Source: Bacteroidia bacterium
Lineage (GTDB): Bacteria > Bacteroidota > Bacteroidia > Palsa-965
Direction of reading: 5' to 3'
Length of the DNA stretch: 64,000 nucleotides
Assembly: GCA_023151315.1 (NCBI GenBank)
Contig: JAKLJE010000009.1
Span: 90,416 to 154,415, forward strand
The position numbers and the translations under genes are program-made. Under the pieces are notes generated by a model, which saw only the letters and a list, made by a program, of their open reading frames with translations, had not been told where the DNA came from and searched no databases. This document shows positions 26,895 to 35,452 of this stretch, in pieces (the first letter of the stretch is position 1; the number at the start of each line of letters is the position of its first letter).

Positions 26895-27557
26895 ATGATG
26901 GAAGACAGCACCACATCGAAGGAAAAAATCCTGAAGAAGGTTCGCGCTGCGCTTATTCATAAGTCACGCATCGAGACTACGGATGCTGATTTCGACTCTA
27001 ATATTTACGATACAAACAACGACCCGCTGGAACTTGTGTTTGCTCAGGCATTCACGGATGCCGGCGGGCAGTTCGTTTTCTGTGAAAACGAAACTGATTT
27101 CGTTGACAATTTCGAAGCGTTGACAATGGACGGAAGCTTCGGAAAAATCTGGTGCGGAGAAAAAGCCATTGCTGATTTGGTTCAGAAAACCGGAGTTGAG
27201 TTCACTACTGATGAGAAAGAGTTGCCTAACGTGCAGACCAGTGTAACCGGTTGCGAATTACTCGTTGCGCGTACAGGTAGCATTGCAGTGAGTTCACGAA
27301 TGAATGCAGGTCGTAAATCCGGTGTGTTCATCGATTATCATGTGGTGGTTGCCAGAACATCACAACTTACATTGCATCTGCGTGATGCTTTGAAGGAAAT
27401 GAAAACGAAATATCCTGAAGGAATTCCATCGCACATTACGTTTATTACCGGACCGAGCCGTTCTGCTGACATCGAAAAAACTCTTGTTCAGGGTGCGCAC
27501 GGTGCGAAAGAGATTTATCTCTTCCTGATTGACGATACAATCGGATTAAACGCGTAA
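26895..27557 (+). CDS. LUD-domain protein (LutC/YkgG-like)
   Basis: A soluble protein of about 220 residues with a LUD (lactate utilisation) fold. Visible pieces are SKEKILKKVRAAL at the N-terminus, a central GCELLVARTGSIAVSS, and FITGPSRSADIEKTLVQGAHGAKEIYLFL near the end, the most conserved part of LutC. In lactate oxidation LutC works with LutA and LutB, but neither is here. In Bacteroidota a solo LUD gene is often found between ftsH and cdsA, as in this window, and its role there is unknown. ATG codons at 26895 and 26898 are both possible; a TTG at 26880 was not used. Confidence 0.8.
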   Translation: MMEDSTTSKEKILKKVRAALIHKSRIETTDADFDSNIYDTNNDPLELVFAQAFTDAGGQFVFCENETDFVDNFEALTMDGSFGKIWCGEKAIADLVQKTGVEFTTDEKELPNVQTSVTGCELLVARTGSIAVSSRMNAGRKSGVFIDYHVVVARTSQLTLHLRDALKEMKTKYPEGIPSHITFITGPSRSADIEKTLVQGAHGAKEIYLFLIDDTIGLNA

Positions 27558-27566
27558 TTTTTCGAT

Positions 27567-28547
27567 ATGAAAAAACTGACCGCACTTCTGCTGTTGCTCA
27601 GCGGAACACTTGCCGCACAAAGCGACACATTGAGAAGCCATTATCAGCAGAATTCTGTTCGCGATTCTTCCTGCGGCAAACAGCCTTGCGTAAAAATAAT
27701 TTCAGTTACCGTTTCGGGTGGCGGACAGATTTACAGAACAGGATTTCAGGACATAACACTGTTCCGTGAAGCCGCTCCTTCCTCTTCGCTCGCGTTTGCA
27801 GATTTATCGCAACATGGCAACAGTATGTTTTCCGGACTCTTCGGCAATCTGAACAGCGGAACAATGAAAGGTGTTTCGGTTAACCTTCGCTTTGGTTGTC
27901 AGAAAAAGTTCAGTGAAACACGATTCGGCATTTATCATTCCACACTGGGCGTGAGCACGCAGAATTATTTTTATTCAGATCGCATCGCAATCGATACTAC
28001 GCCCGTACCGGGCGGAACATTGGTAACGGATTCAGTCTTCAACAGCTCCTACTCTTTCGATTGGTATTCAGATGTCCTGGCAATTGAAGCCGCATGGATT
28101 GTAAGAAGTAATCCTGCACGTATAATCAGTGTTCACTCCGGATTCGGAATGTTCTTTGGAATGGCAGTGAACGGCACTATTCAGAATTCCTTTGTAGAAA
28201 GCAGCTACCTGAGGCACAGCGGCACCGGCGACGTGAGTACAAGCTACGTTACCGATTTTACAACACATACCGATATTCAGGAACGCTTCCGTGCACCCGG
28301 ATTGTTCTTCACGTCATTGAATATTCCGATCGGAATGAATATCAGATTAGGAAAACGCAATCCTTTTCTGCGCCATGTTGTGCTGCACTACGAATATCAA
28401 GGACAATTACAGATTCTTGTTCCATCGGGAATGGACGTGCAATTACGTACGGCATCCGGATTCAATGCGGGAGTTAAGTGGATGATTCATCCTCCTAAGA
28501 ATCATCACGGCGGAAAGGGTAAACATAATCACAAGCATCATGAGTAA
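27567..28547 (+). CDS. Probable outer-membrane beta-barrel protein with His-rich tail
   Basis: A 326-residue exported protein with signal peptide MKKLTALLLLLSGTLAAQ. The rest alternates hydrophobic and polar residues and is rich in Tyr, Gly and Ser, as in small outer-membrane barrels; VVLHYEYQGQLQILV may be a barrel strand. A pair of cysteines follows at about residues 36 and 41 (SSCGKQPC). The last 20 residues (from about 305) hold nine histidines mixed with Gly and Lys, which could bind metal ions. The family is not recognised. It overlaps the start of cdsA by 8 bases, so it is co-translated with it. Confidence 0.6.
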   Translation: MKKLTALLLLLSGTLAAQSDTLRSHYQQNSVRDSSCGKQPCVKIISVTVSGGGQIYRTGFQDITLFREAAPSSSLAFADLSQHGNSMFSGLFGNLNSGTMKGVSVNLRFGCQKKFSETRFGIYHSTLGVSTQNYFYSDRIAIDTTPVPGGTLVTDSVFNSSYSFDWYSDVLAIEAAWIVRSNPARIISVHSGFGMFFGMAVNGTIQNSFVESSYLRHSGTGDVSTSYVTDFTTHTDIQERFRAPGLFFTSLNIPIGMNIRLGKRNPFLRHVVLHYEYQGQLQILVPSGMDVQLRTASGFNAGVKWMIHPPKNHHGGKGKHNHKHHE

Positions 28548-29412
28548 TCTGACGCTGCGCCTGATCACAGGTTCTGTGTTTGTTGTTGTACTGGTAAGTG
28601 CGATATGGTTCAGCGTATGGACGATGGCCGTGTTATTTCTTGTGATTGCCGTTCTTGGGTTGCTCGAATTTTATCGTCTTGCAGAAAAAGCCAATGCACA
28701 GCCGTTGCGTATTTACGGAACAATGCTCGGTGCTATGATTGTTGCCGGAGCATTTATGCTGCGCAGAAACTTCATCACAGAAGCGACCTTTGTGATTATC
28801 CCGGCATTCTTCCTGATTTTCTTCATTGAATTGTATCGTAAAAAGCAGAATCCGTTCACCAACATTGGTTGGAGTATTCTAGGACTAGTTTACATCGCTC
28901 TTCCTGCGGCAATGCTGATGATTGCGTTCGTACCGAAAATGGATCACAACATCGGATGGTTTGGCGATACATGGGAAAGTCATTACAATTGGAAACCTGT
29001 ATTGGCTTTATTTGTTCTGATCTGGGTAAGTGATTCCATGGCTTACGTGTGCGGAAGGTTGTTCGGAAGAAATAAACTTTGGGAACGCATTTCTCCCAAG
29101 AAAACGTGGGAAGGATTTATTGGCGGAACAATTTTCTGCATCGGAACCGGATTCGCATTCGGCCATTGGATGATGGACGACGGCAGTACAATGAAATATG
29201 AAATTATGTGGTCGCTGATTGCGCTTACAACCGCCGTTACAGGAATGCTGGGCGATTTGGTAGAGTCGCTTTTCAAACGCAGCATTGATGTGAAAGACTC
29301 AGGAACACTACTTCCCGGACACGGAGGAATTCTGGACCGCTTCGATGCTCTATTTCTTTCCGTACCGTTTACATTGACCGTTTTCTGGCTGTGTGAAGCA
29401 TTTCTCGCCTGA
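28540..29412 (+). CDS. cdsA: Phosphatidate cytidylyltransferase
   Basis: Inner-membrane enzyme that makes CDP-diacylglycerol from phosphatidic acid and CTP, the branch point for all phospholipids. The 290-residue protein has about eight hydrophobic segments. Motifs of the family are visible: SPKKTWEGFIGG near residues 185-196, and the C-terminal CDS signature DVKDSGTLLPGHGGILDRFD with its metal-binding aspartates. It overlaps the previous gene by 8 bases. Phosphatidylserine decarboxylase lies 2 kb downstream, so the region as a whole supports phosphatidylethanolamine synthesis. Confidence 0.94.
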   Translation: MSNLTLRLITGSVFVVVLVSAIWFSVWTMAVLFLVIAVLGLLEFYRLAEKANAQPLRIYGTMLGAMIVAGAFMLRRNFITEATFVIIPAFFLIFFIELYRKKQNPFTNIGWSILGLVYIALPAAMLMIAFVPKMDHNIGWFGDTWESHYNWKPVLALFVLIWVSDSMAYVCGRLFGRNKLWERISPKKTWEGFIGGTIFCIGTGFAFGHWMMDDGSTMKYEIMWSLIALTTAVTGMLGDLVESLFKRSIDVKDSGTLLPGHGGILDRFDALFLSVPFTLTVFWLCEAFLA

Positions 29413-29537
29413 ATATTGGTCGATTTTGACAAGGTATTCAACGATACTGACCGTATACCTGCCTGATTGACCACCGTATCCCGAAAAAACCCTTAATTTT
29501 ACGTCCCAAATTCAGAAAGTCAACTAAAAACCAATTT

Positions 29538-30815
29538 ATGGCTACGACAGCAAAAAAGGCAGAAGAGGTTGCACACGCAAGTATGTTTGATGCAGTTCTC
29601 GCCCGCCTTGATAAAGCCGCTGAACTTTTTGGTCTTGCACCTGAAGTGGCTGAAATTCTACGTCATCCGAAGAGAGAAGTGAAAGTGAGTCTCCCGATTA
29701 AAATGGATGATGGTTCCGTTAAAGTTTTCGAAGGTTACAGAACCGTTCACTCTACACATCTCGGTCCGTCTAAAGGCGGTATCCGTTATGCAATGGACGT
29801 GAATGATGATGAAGTTCGTGCTCTCGCTGCATGGATGACCGTAAAGTGCGCTATTGCTAACCTGCCTTACGGTGGTGGCAAAGGCGGAATCAAGTGCGAT
29901 CCGCGTAAAATGTCGGTTGGCGAATTGGAACGTTTGACTCGTGCTTACACACGTGCGATGTCTGATGTTTTCGGAGTGAACAAAGACATTCCTGCTCCTG
30001 ATATGGGAACCGGAAAACGTGAAATGGCATGGTTGCTCGACGAGTACAACCGAGTTCAGGGAGAAGACAGCCCGGGCGTTACAACAGGTAAGCCTATCAC
30101 ACTCGGTGGATCAAAAGGTCGCGAAGCGGCTACAGGTCGCGGTGTAATGGTTGCTTCACTTGCAGCAATGAAGAAAATCGGACTCAATCACAAAACAGCA
30201 ACTGCTGCTGTTCAGGGATTCGGTAACGTAGGTTCACACGCAGCACGTCTTCTCGCATCTAAGAATATTACAATCAAAGCGATTTCCGATCATACTGCAG
30301 CGTACTACAACGAAAAAGGAATTGACATTGAAGCAGCATTGAAATTTGTTGCGTCAAATGGCAACGTATTGAAAGGCTTTACCGGCGGACAAGAAATCAG
30401 CAACAACGAATTGCTTACTGCGAACGTTGATCTGCTTGTTCCTGCTGCAATTCAAGGTGTAATCACATCTGCAAACGCAGGCGACATCAAAGCGAAACTT
30501 ATCGTTGAAGGTGCAAACGGTCCTACAGAAGCTGATGCAGATCAGATCCTCAACGACAAAGGAATTGTTGTTGTTCCTGACGTTCTTGCAAACGGCGGCG
30601 GTGTTACTGTTTCTTACTTTGAGTGGGTACAGAACCGCATGGGTCACTACTGGACAGAAGATGAAGTAAATGCTAAACATGATGCATCAATGGCACAGGC
30701 TTTTGAGAATTGCTGGTTCAATTCACAGCAATACAAAACAAGCATGCGTATCGGTGCGTACATCACAGCATTGAAAAAGCTGGACAAAGCGATCCGTTAC
30801 AAAGGCAACTATTAA
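29538..30815 (+). CDS. Glu/Leu/Phe/Val dehydrogenase, probably glutamate dehydrogenase
   Basis: A 425-residue NAD(P)-dependent dehydrogenase converting glutamate to 2-oxoglutarate and ammonia or the reverse. The catalytic lysine is K115 in NLPYGGGKGGI, the substrate-binding segment STHLGPSKGGIRY precedes it, and the Rossmann dinucleotide fold GFGNVGSHAA follows. Length and the KDIPAPDMGT motif fit hexameric glutamate dehydrogenases of the RocG/GudB-like type better than leucine dehydrogenases, which are shorter. It has a solo position with a strong terminator (30833-30857). The cofactor preference cannot be read. Confidence 0.9.
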   Translation: MATTAKKAEEVAHASMFDAVLARLDKAAELFGLAPEVAEILRHPKREVKVSLPIKMDDGSVKVFEGYRTVHSTHLGPSKGGIRYAMDVNDDEVRALAAWMTVKCAIANLPYGGGKGGIKCDPRKMSVGELERLTRAYTRAMSDVFGVNKDIPAPDMGTGKREMAWLLDEYNRVQGEDSPGVTTGKPITLGGSKGREAATGRGVMVASLAAMKKIGLNHKTATAAVQGFGNVGSHAARLLASKNITIKAISDHTAAYYNEKGIDIEAALKFVASNGNVLKGFTGGQEISNNELLTANVDLLVPAAIQGVITSANAGDIKAKLIVEGANGPTEADADQILNDKGIVVVPDVLANGGGVTVSYFEWVQNRMGHYWTEDEVNAKHDASMAQAFENCWFNSQQYKTSMRIGAYITALKKLDKAIRYKGNY

Positions 30816-30832
30816 TCTTTAGAACGCTTACG

Positions 30833-30857
30833 AAAAGGTCTCTTCGGAGACCTTTTT
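30833..30857 (+). terminator. Rho-independent terminator of the dehydrogenase gene
   Basis: AAAAGGTCTC (30833-30842), a UUCG-type loop TTCG (30843-30846) and GAGACCTTTTT (30847-30857) form a textbook hairpin with a T run. It sits 17 bases after the stop and only a few bases before the next gene's ATG at 30863, so that lipoprotein gene depends on its own promoter or readthrough. Confidence 0.9.
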
Positions 30858-30862
30858 CATTT

Positions 30863-31339
30863 ATGAAAACGTTGATTTCAAATTGCCTTGCGCTATTTAT
30901 TGTGTTGCTGATTTCCTGTCGGAATGAATCCGAAAAGAAGCACGTATTTGAACTTGTGATTCAGAGCGAAGCTTATCATCTGCCGAAAATGACACGGTAT
31001 TATGTTACACAGGATTCTCTGAAAATTTACACAATGAATACATCGACTCTCGAGCGAGATTCAGCAATTCTGCGTGTTGCTTTAATCGAAGACAGTCTCG
31101 AATTAATTTACCTACTGAATCCGAAATCCTATTCCTGCAATGAGCAACACGGACTTGAAGATTCGGATGTGCAATTTGTTCGCAACGATACGGCGTATAA
31201 AGTAAATCCGGGTGTCAACCATCCCAAAGAACTCGACATTGCTGTCCGGATTATAAATGCGCATGTTCCACACAAATTCCGTCTGAAGTTTGAAGATCTT
31301 CAACCGGCAATATTTCAAAAAGATGATCACAGCATGTAG
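30863..31339 (+). CDS. Hypothetical lipoprotein
   Basis: A 158-residue protein with a lipoprotein signal: basic start MKTLISN, hydrophobic core and a lipobox LLISC with the modified cysteine at about residue 19. The mature part is polar and mixed charged, with no recognised domain. An in-frame extension to 30710 overlaps the dehydrogenase gene and was rejected because the signal peptide starts at 30863. The gene begins directly after a terminator, which may serve as its leader. Its function is unknown. Confidence 0.6.
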   Translation: MKTLISNCLALFIVLLISCRNESEKKHVFELVIQSEAYHLPKMTRYYVTQDSLKIYTMNTSTLERDSAILRVALIEDSLELIYLLNPKSYSCNEQHGLEDSDVQFVRNDTAYKVNPGVNHPKELDIAVRIINAHVPHKFRLKFEDLQPAIFQKDDHSM

Positions 31340-31360
31340 ATTGTCACGTATTTTGTTAAC

Positions 31361-31403
31361 GAGTGAAAAACGAATTTTCACTCGAGGGGAAATTCTATCT
31401 TTG
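31361..31403 (+). promoter_or_regulatory. psd: Hairpin and -7 element upstream of psd
   Basis: GAGTGAAAA (31361-31369) and TTTTCACTC (31375-31383) make a perfect 9-bp palindrome, followed by TATCTTTG at 31396-31403, an exact TAnnTTTG match 19 bases before the psd ATG at 31423. The palindrome covers the spacer and -33 region and may be an operator. No clear TTTG -33 box is seen. Confidence 0.45.
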
Positions 31404-31422
31404 CCCAAGTAAACTACCATCC

Positions 31423-32082
31423 ATGAAATTTCACAGAGAAGGAAAACTGACTATTACACTCTGCCTGTTGTTTGTTGTGTTCGTTAACGCAGGAATGTGG
31501 CTTATCAATCCGTCAATGGGCATTGCAAACATTATTGCTTTGGTTCTGACATTGGGATTGCTATATATCATTCTTCAGTTTTTCAGAAATCCGCCACGAA
31601 ATACTGTTCCGAATACAGAACACATTATCGCACCGGCTGATGGAAAAGTTGTTGTGATTGAAGAAGTGGAAGAGCCGGAATATTTCAAGGGCAAACGCAT
31701 TCAGGTTTCCATCTTCATGTCGCCTTTCAATGTACACGTGAACCGTTATCCGATTGCCGGAACAGTTTCTTACGCAAAATATCATCCCGGCCTCTATCTT
31801 GTTGCTTGGCATCCGAAATCATCTACCGATAATGAACGTACAACTACAGTTGTGAAAGATGCGCAAGGTCGCGAAGTATTATTCCGTCAGATTGCAGGTG
31901 CTTTGGCAAAGCGAATCGTTCAATATTCGAAAGTCGGAGATACAGCAGTTCAGGGCGGAGAAATGGGCTTCATCAAATTCGGTTCACGTGTGGATGTTTA
32001 TCTTCCATTAGGAACAAAGATTAATGTGAAGCTGGAAGAAGTTGTTCGCGGAGGTGAAACTCCGATTGCGCAGTTTCAATAG
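31423..32082 (+). CDS. psd: Phosphatidylserine decarboxylase
   Basis: Membrane-associated pyruvoyl enzyme that turns phosphatidylserine into phosphatidylethanolamine. The chosen protein has 219 residues with two membrane segments near the N-terminus (about 12-28 and 34-52). The active-site serine forms by self-cleavage at a Gly-Ser bond seen as G187-S188 in IKFGSRVDVYLP, which is typical of the short Psd form. SIFMSPFNVHVNRYP is another family motif. The ATG at 31423 was chosen since MKFHREGK fits family starts, while an upstream GTG at 31363 does not. CdsA, which makes its precursor's donor, is 2 kb upstream. Confidence 0.92.
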   Translation: MKFHREGKLTITLCLLFVVFVNAGMWLINPSMGIANIIALVLTLGLLYIILQFFRNPPRNTVPNTEHIIAPADGKVVVIEEVEEPEYFKGKRIQVSIFMSPFNVHVNRYPIAGTVSYAKYHPGLYLVAWHPKSSTDNERTTTVVKDAQGREVLFRQIAGALAKRIVQYSKVGDTAVQGGEMGFIKFGSRVDVYLPLGTKINVKLEEVVRGGETPIAQFQ

Positions 32083-32123
32083 GCAACTTGAATAAACATC
32101 TCACGTCTGTAATAAAAAAGAGC

Positions 32124-32846
32124 ATGCGATCTAACTTTCTTATTACAGTATTATTCTTTACCGGATTTCTTTCCGCACAGGAAAGCGCTTCACCTGCAGT
32201 TACAGAAAGTAAATTCAGCATCGGCATTACCGGAAGTGTGGATTATTGTCACCGCTTTATTTACGCCGGCGACACAACCGGCATTGGTTCGATTTTCAAC
32301 TACTTCCGTGACATTGAAATTCCTGATTACGGTTTCAGCTCGGGAATAGCGTTGAGTTACAAAATCAATGATCATTTTTCCGTTGAAGCATTGCCGCGAT
32401 ACTATATGAACCGCTACCGTACAAAAGATTTAATTTTTATCGATCAAAGCGGAACACAGATTGGTGACGGTTACATTACTTACAGCAATAAATTCATCAG
32501 TGTTCCGATCGGTGTGCAGTATCATCATTCTTCTTCCCGACTGGGATTCGTTGGCGGAGCATACATGGTTCCTGAGTATGCTATGGGAATATGGTCTCGC
32601 GGACATTATAATCTGCCACCGACATACGATATTATCGATGAGCCAACGAAAGAAAATCTGCCGGAGTTAAGAAGCGTGATGGTATCCGGAATGGTGAATG
32701 CGGGAATTGAATACCGAACCGGTAAACTGAGTTTCCAGGCGCTCCCGCAGTATAAAATCGGACTCATGAAGCAAGCTACTGATGTTCCAGTGAATCGCAG
32801 ATTGTGGTCGGCAGGCCTTGAATTCCGCGTTCTTTATTCTGTTTAG
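32124..32846 (+). CDS. Probable outer-membrane beta-barrel protein
   Basis: A 240-residue exported protein with signal peptide MRSNFLITVLFFTGFLSAQ. The mature part has the alternating pattern and aromatic end residues of an eight- to ten-strand barrel of the PorT or OmpW-like kind (FSSGIALSYKINDHFSVEALPRYYM at about 75-100). The ends of the family are not clear, so no name is given. An upstream TTG at 32088 was not used because the signal peptide begins at 32124. It starts 41 bases after psd and could be in the same transcript. Confidence 0.6.
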   Translation: MRSNFLITVLFFTGFLSAQESASPAVTESKFSIGITGSVDYCHRFIYAGDTTGIGSIFNYFRDIEIPDYGFSSGIALSYKINDHFSVEALPRYYMNRYRTKDLIFIDQSGTQIGDGYITYSNKFISVPIGVQYHHSSSRLGFVGGAYMVPEYAMGIWSRGHYNLPPTYDIIDEPTKENLPELRSVMVSGMVNAGIEYRTGKLSFQALPQYKIGLMKQATDVPVNRRLWSAGLEFRVLYSV

Positions 32847-32946
32847 AACAGAATTCCTCCGAAAAACTGTTAAAGATCGTCGAAATAAAGGTTTTCGGTC
32901 TGAATGTTGTTACCTTAGTGGTATGAACATCATAACACAAAACAAT

Positions 32947-33168
32947 ATGAAAAAGTTATTTATTGCTCTTGCCCTCGTTGGGATGGTAGGAAGCGTTTCT
33001 GCGATCACAGTATCTGCAGCATCAGGAGTTGAAAAGGTTCACGTAAAAGGTGACAAGGACAAGAAGAAAAAGAAGAAGAAAAAAGAGTGCTGCTCTGCTG
33101 ATTCTGCAAAAGCCGGCTGTTCGAAAGAAGGCGGCGAGAAGAAGAAGTGCTGCAACGGAGGCAAATAA
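32947..33168 (+). CDS. Small secreted Lys/Cys-rich peptide
   Basis: A 73-residue protein with a signal peptide MKKLFIALALVGMVGSVSA. The mature peptide of about 50 residues has a run of eight lysines followed by six cysteines in CC, C, C and CC-like pairs and ends in GGK. Such a composition could bind a metal, a polyanion or the peptidoglycan, or form disulfides outside the cell. An ATG at 32923 would add MNIITQNN in front and is possible. The gene has its own hairpin terminator at 33189-33218. I recognise no family, and its very small size makes this uncertain. Confidence 0.55.
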   Translation: MKKLFIALALVGMVGSVSAITVSAASGVEKVHVKGDKDKKKKKKKKECCSADSAKAGCSKEGGEKKKCCNGGK

Positions 33169-33188
33169 TCTCCAATCGTATTTTTCAA

Positions 33189-33218
33189 TGAAAATCCCGT
33201 CTTTTGGCGGGATTTTCA
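33189..33218 (+). terminator. Terminator hairpin after the Lys/Cys-rich gene
   Basis: TGAAAATCCCG (33189-33199) pairs perfectly with CGGGATTTTCA (33208-33218) around an 8-base loop. It is placed 20 bases after the stop and 57 bases before the next ATG. A classic T run is missing except for the TTTT within the stem. Confidence 0.55.
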
Positions 33219-33275
33219 CGTTTATGGATTTGTCTGCGTTTTGTCATATTTTCGTACAAGCAAAAACCGCTACAC

Positions 33276-35435
33276 ATGAAAAAACTTTACATCCAACTTG
33301 TTGGGCTTGGATTGTTTGCGCTGTCATCAACGATGAATGCGCAATTACTCACACCAGAAGTCCTTTATTATGATTTTAACGGAAGCGGAACAACTGTTCC
33401 GAATTTAGCTTCTGCCCCGCCAATCGGAACTGCTACGGCAACCTTAATGGGTGGCCTCACTCAAGGAGGAAATGCTATTTGTTCAGGAACAGTTATCGGC
33501 ACGGGCGTAAGTTCCACAACAGATTACGTTAACACTGGTTGGGCGACTAACCTGTCAAGTACGTCTTCTTGGTCAATTTCTTTCCGAACAGAGAACATCA
33601 CTCCATCTTCTACTTTATTCTATATTTTCGGAGATGCAGGCGCGAATGGGTTTCGTTGCTTCACAAATGGTGTAGCGGGTCCAAACAACTGGATTCTTCG
33701 CGGCACTGGCATGACGGACGTAACGATTGCGGGCGGAGCCACAGTTGCACCGCATATGTGCACATACGTATATGATGCAGCGTTGGCACAGATCCGCGGA
33801 TATCTGGATGGAGTTCTTGTTACCACAGTCGCTCAAGGAGCCTTCAGCTTTGTCAGCGCCGGACCTTTCAAAGTAATTGGTTATGGAAGTAATGTTGGAG
33901 CGCCGTCAGGTGGTCATTTAGATGAGTATCGTCTTTACAGTCGCGCATTAACGCAACCCGAAATTACTCAACTTTACAACCCTTACGTTCCTTCCGGATT
34001 CCTGGGAGCAGATCAAAATGCATGCAGCGCATCTCCGTTGGTTCTTTCTTTGCCTTACCCTGCAGGTTCAGTTTTATGGTCTACAGGTTCTACAACAACT
34101 TCAACAACAGTTTCTTCAAGCCAGCTTGTAACTGTAGCTGTTTCAGGTGCATGCGGCAGTGGTAATGACACTGTAAATATCGTTTTGAATGCGCCTACGT
34201 ACGACACGATCTCAGCAGCTTCTTGCGGAAGTTATACAGCTCCTAGCGGCGCAGTATATACTGCTTCCGGAACTTATAACGATACGCTTACGAACGTAGC
34301 AGGTTGCGATAGTGTGATTACCATTAACGTGAACATCACGCAACCGAGCAGCAGTTCAATAAGTCCGATGTCATGCGGCAACTACACTTCACCGTCAGGT
34401 AATACTTATACAACCTCAGGCACGTACAACGATACGATACTCAATACTCAAGGTTGCGATTCAGTAATTACAATCAACCTGACAGTAAATCAACCGACAA
34501 CAGCATCAATTTCTGCTAACGCATGCGATATGTACACCGCTCCAAGCGGAATGATGTATATGACAAGCGGCACGTATAACGATACCATCACAAACATGAT
34601 GGGATGCGACAGCGTTATTACTATCAACCTTACAATCACCAACAGCACATCGGCAACTGTAACTGCGTCTGCATGCGGAATGTATATCCTTCCTGATGGC
34701 GACACAGCAATGACAACCGGAACGTATACTTCTACAATTCCGAACATGGCGGGTTGCGACAGCGTTATCACAAGTAACGTTACGATCAATTCGTCCAGCG
34801 CTTCAACAATGACTGCAACTGCTTGCGGATCATTCATGGCTCCTTCCGGAGCTCAATACACAAACAGCGGAACTTATCTGGACACAATTGCAAACGCGGC
34901 AGGTTGCGACAGTATCATTACAATCAACCTTACCATTAACGCAATTCCAACAGTAACGCTGAGCATTTCGAACAACAGTGTTTGTATCGATGATGCATCA
35001 TTCACGCTTACAGGCGGATCTCCGGCAGGAGGTACTTATTCCGGTCCGGGAGTAACAGGTAACACGTTCTCTCCAATGTCAGCAGGTAACGGCACTCACG
35101 TTATTACATACCAGTTTGTTGATTCGACAGGATGTAACGCAACAGCTACTGCAAACGTCACAGTTAGTGCTTGTGTTGGAGTTAATGAGAATAACAACTT
35201 CAGCGAAATGAATGTATATCCGAACCCGAACAGCGGTGCATTCGTAATTGATCTCGGTGCAAACTACGAAGACGTTTCTGTAGTGATCACTGATCTTGCT
35301 GGTCGTACAGTACATGCGCAAAACGCTAACAATGCAAACCTTATCCCTGTTGAATTTGATTCTGCAGCAGGAATGTACATTGTTACCGTTGTATCAGGAT
35401 CGAACAAAGCTTCTTTCCAACTGATCCGTCAGTAA
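33276..35435 (+). CDS. T9SS surface protein with LamG-like domain and five 50-residue repeats
   Basis: A large secreted protein of 719 residues with signal peptide MKKLYIQLVGLGLFALSSTMNAQ. A LamG/concanavalin-like carbohydrate-binding domain spans about 30-245 (ends HLDEYRLYSRALTQPEI). Then come an Ig-like part with SVLWSTGSTTTST, five Cys-containing repeats of exactly 50 residues at about 311-560, another Ig-like domain with TFTLTGGSPAGG, and a type A C-terminal sorting domain (NVYPNPNSGAFVIDLG to the end) that directs export by the type IX system. Each repeat keeps two cysteines 27 residues apart. It likely binds polysaccharide or cells at the surface. ATG 33276 is used rather than TTG 33204. 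Confidence 0.88.
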   Translation: MKKLYIQLVGLGLFALSSTMNAQLLTPEVLYYDFNGSGTTVPNLASAPPIGTATATLMGGLTQGGNAICSGTVIGTGVSSTTDYVNTGWATNLSSTSSWSISFRTENITPSSTLFYIFGDAGANGFRCFTNGVAGPNNWILRGTGMTDVTIAGGATVAPHMCTYVYDAALAQIRGYLDGVLVTTVAQGAFSFVSAGPFKVIGYGSNVGAPSGGHLDEYRLYSRALTQPEITQLYNPYVPSGFLGADQNACSASPLVLSLPYPAGSVLWSTGSTTTSTTVSSSQLVTVAVSGACGSGNDTVNIVLNAPTYDTISAASCGSYTAPSGAVYTASGTYNDTLTNVAGCDSVITINVNITQPSSSSISPMSCGNYTSPSGNTYTTSGTYNDTILNTQGCDSVITINLTVNQPTTASISANACDMYTAPSGMMYMTSGTYNDTITNMMGCDSVITINLTITNSTSATVTASACGMYILPDGDTAMTTGTYTSTIPNMAGCDSVITSNVTINSSSASTMTATACGSFMAPSGAQYTNSGTYLDTIANAAGCDSIITINLTINAIPTVTLSISNNSVCIDDASFTLTGGSPAGGTYSGPGVTGNTFSPMSAGNGTHVITYQFVDSTGCNATATANVTVSACVGVNENNNFSEMNVYPNPNSGAFVIDLGANYEDVSVVITDLAGRTVHAQNANNANLIPVEFDSAAGMYIVTVVSGSNKASFQLIRQ
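34206..34955 (+). repeat. Five tandem 150-bp coding repeats
   Basis: The codons of the first Cys in each unit start at 34224, 34374, 34524, 34674 and 34824, and those of the GCDS Cys at 34305, 34455 and so on, so the period is exactly 150 bases. The units have diverged at the DNA level but keep the pattern C, SGTY, GCDS(V/I)IT, IN.T(I/V). Confidence 0.9.
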
Positions 35436-35452
35436 TAGAACAGCATTTAAAG

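Noticed and set aside
30710..30862. Upstream extension of the lipoprotein gene into the dehydrogenase gene
   Set aside because: The signal peptide begins at ATG 30863 and the terminator 30833-30857 lies inside the extension.
32250..32700. Possible T9SS sorting domain in the 32124 barrel protein
   Set aside because: No NPxPxxG-like motif at the C-terminus; the end of the protein fits a barrel strand instead.
33040..33110. Poly-lysine coding run as a possible frameshift or sequencing artefact
   Set aside because: The frame continues with regular cysteine spacing and stops before a good hairpin, so it is taken as real, with reduced confidence.
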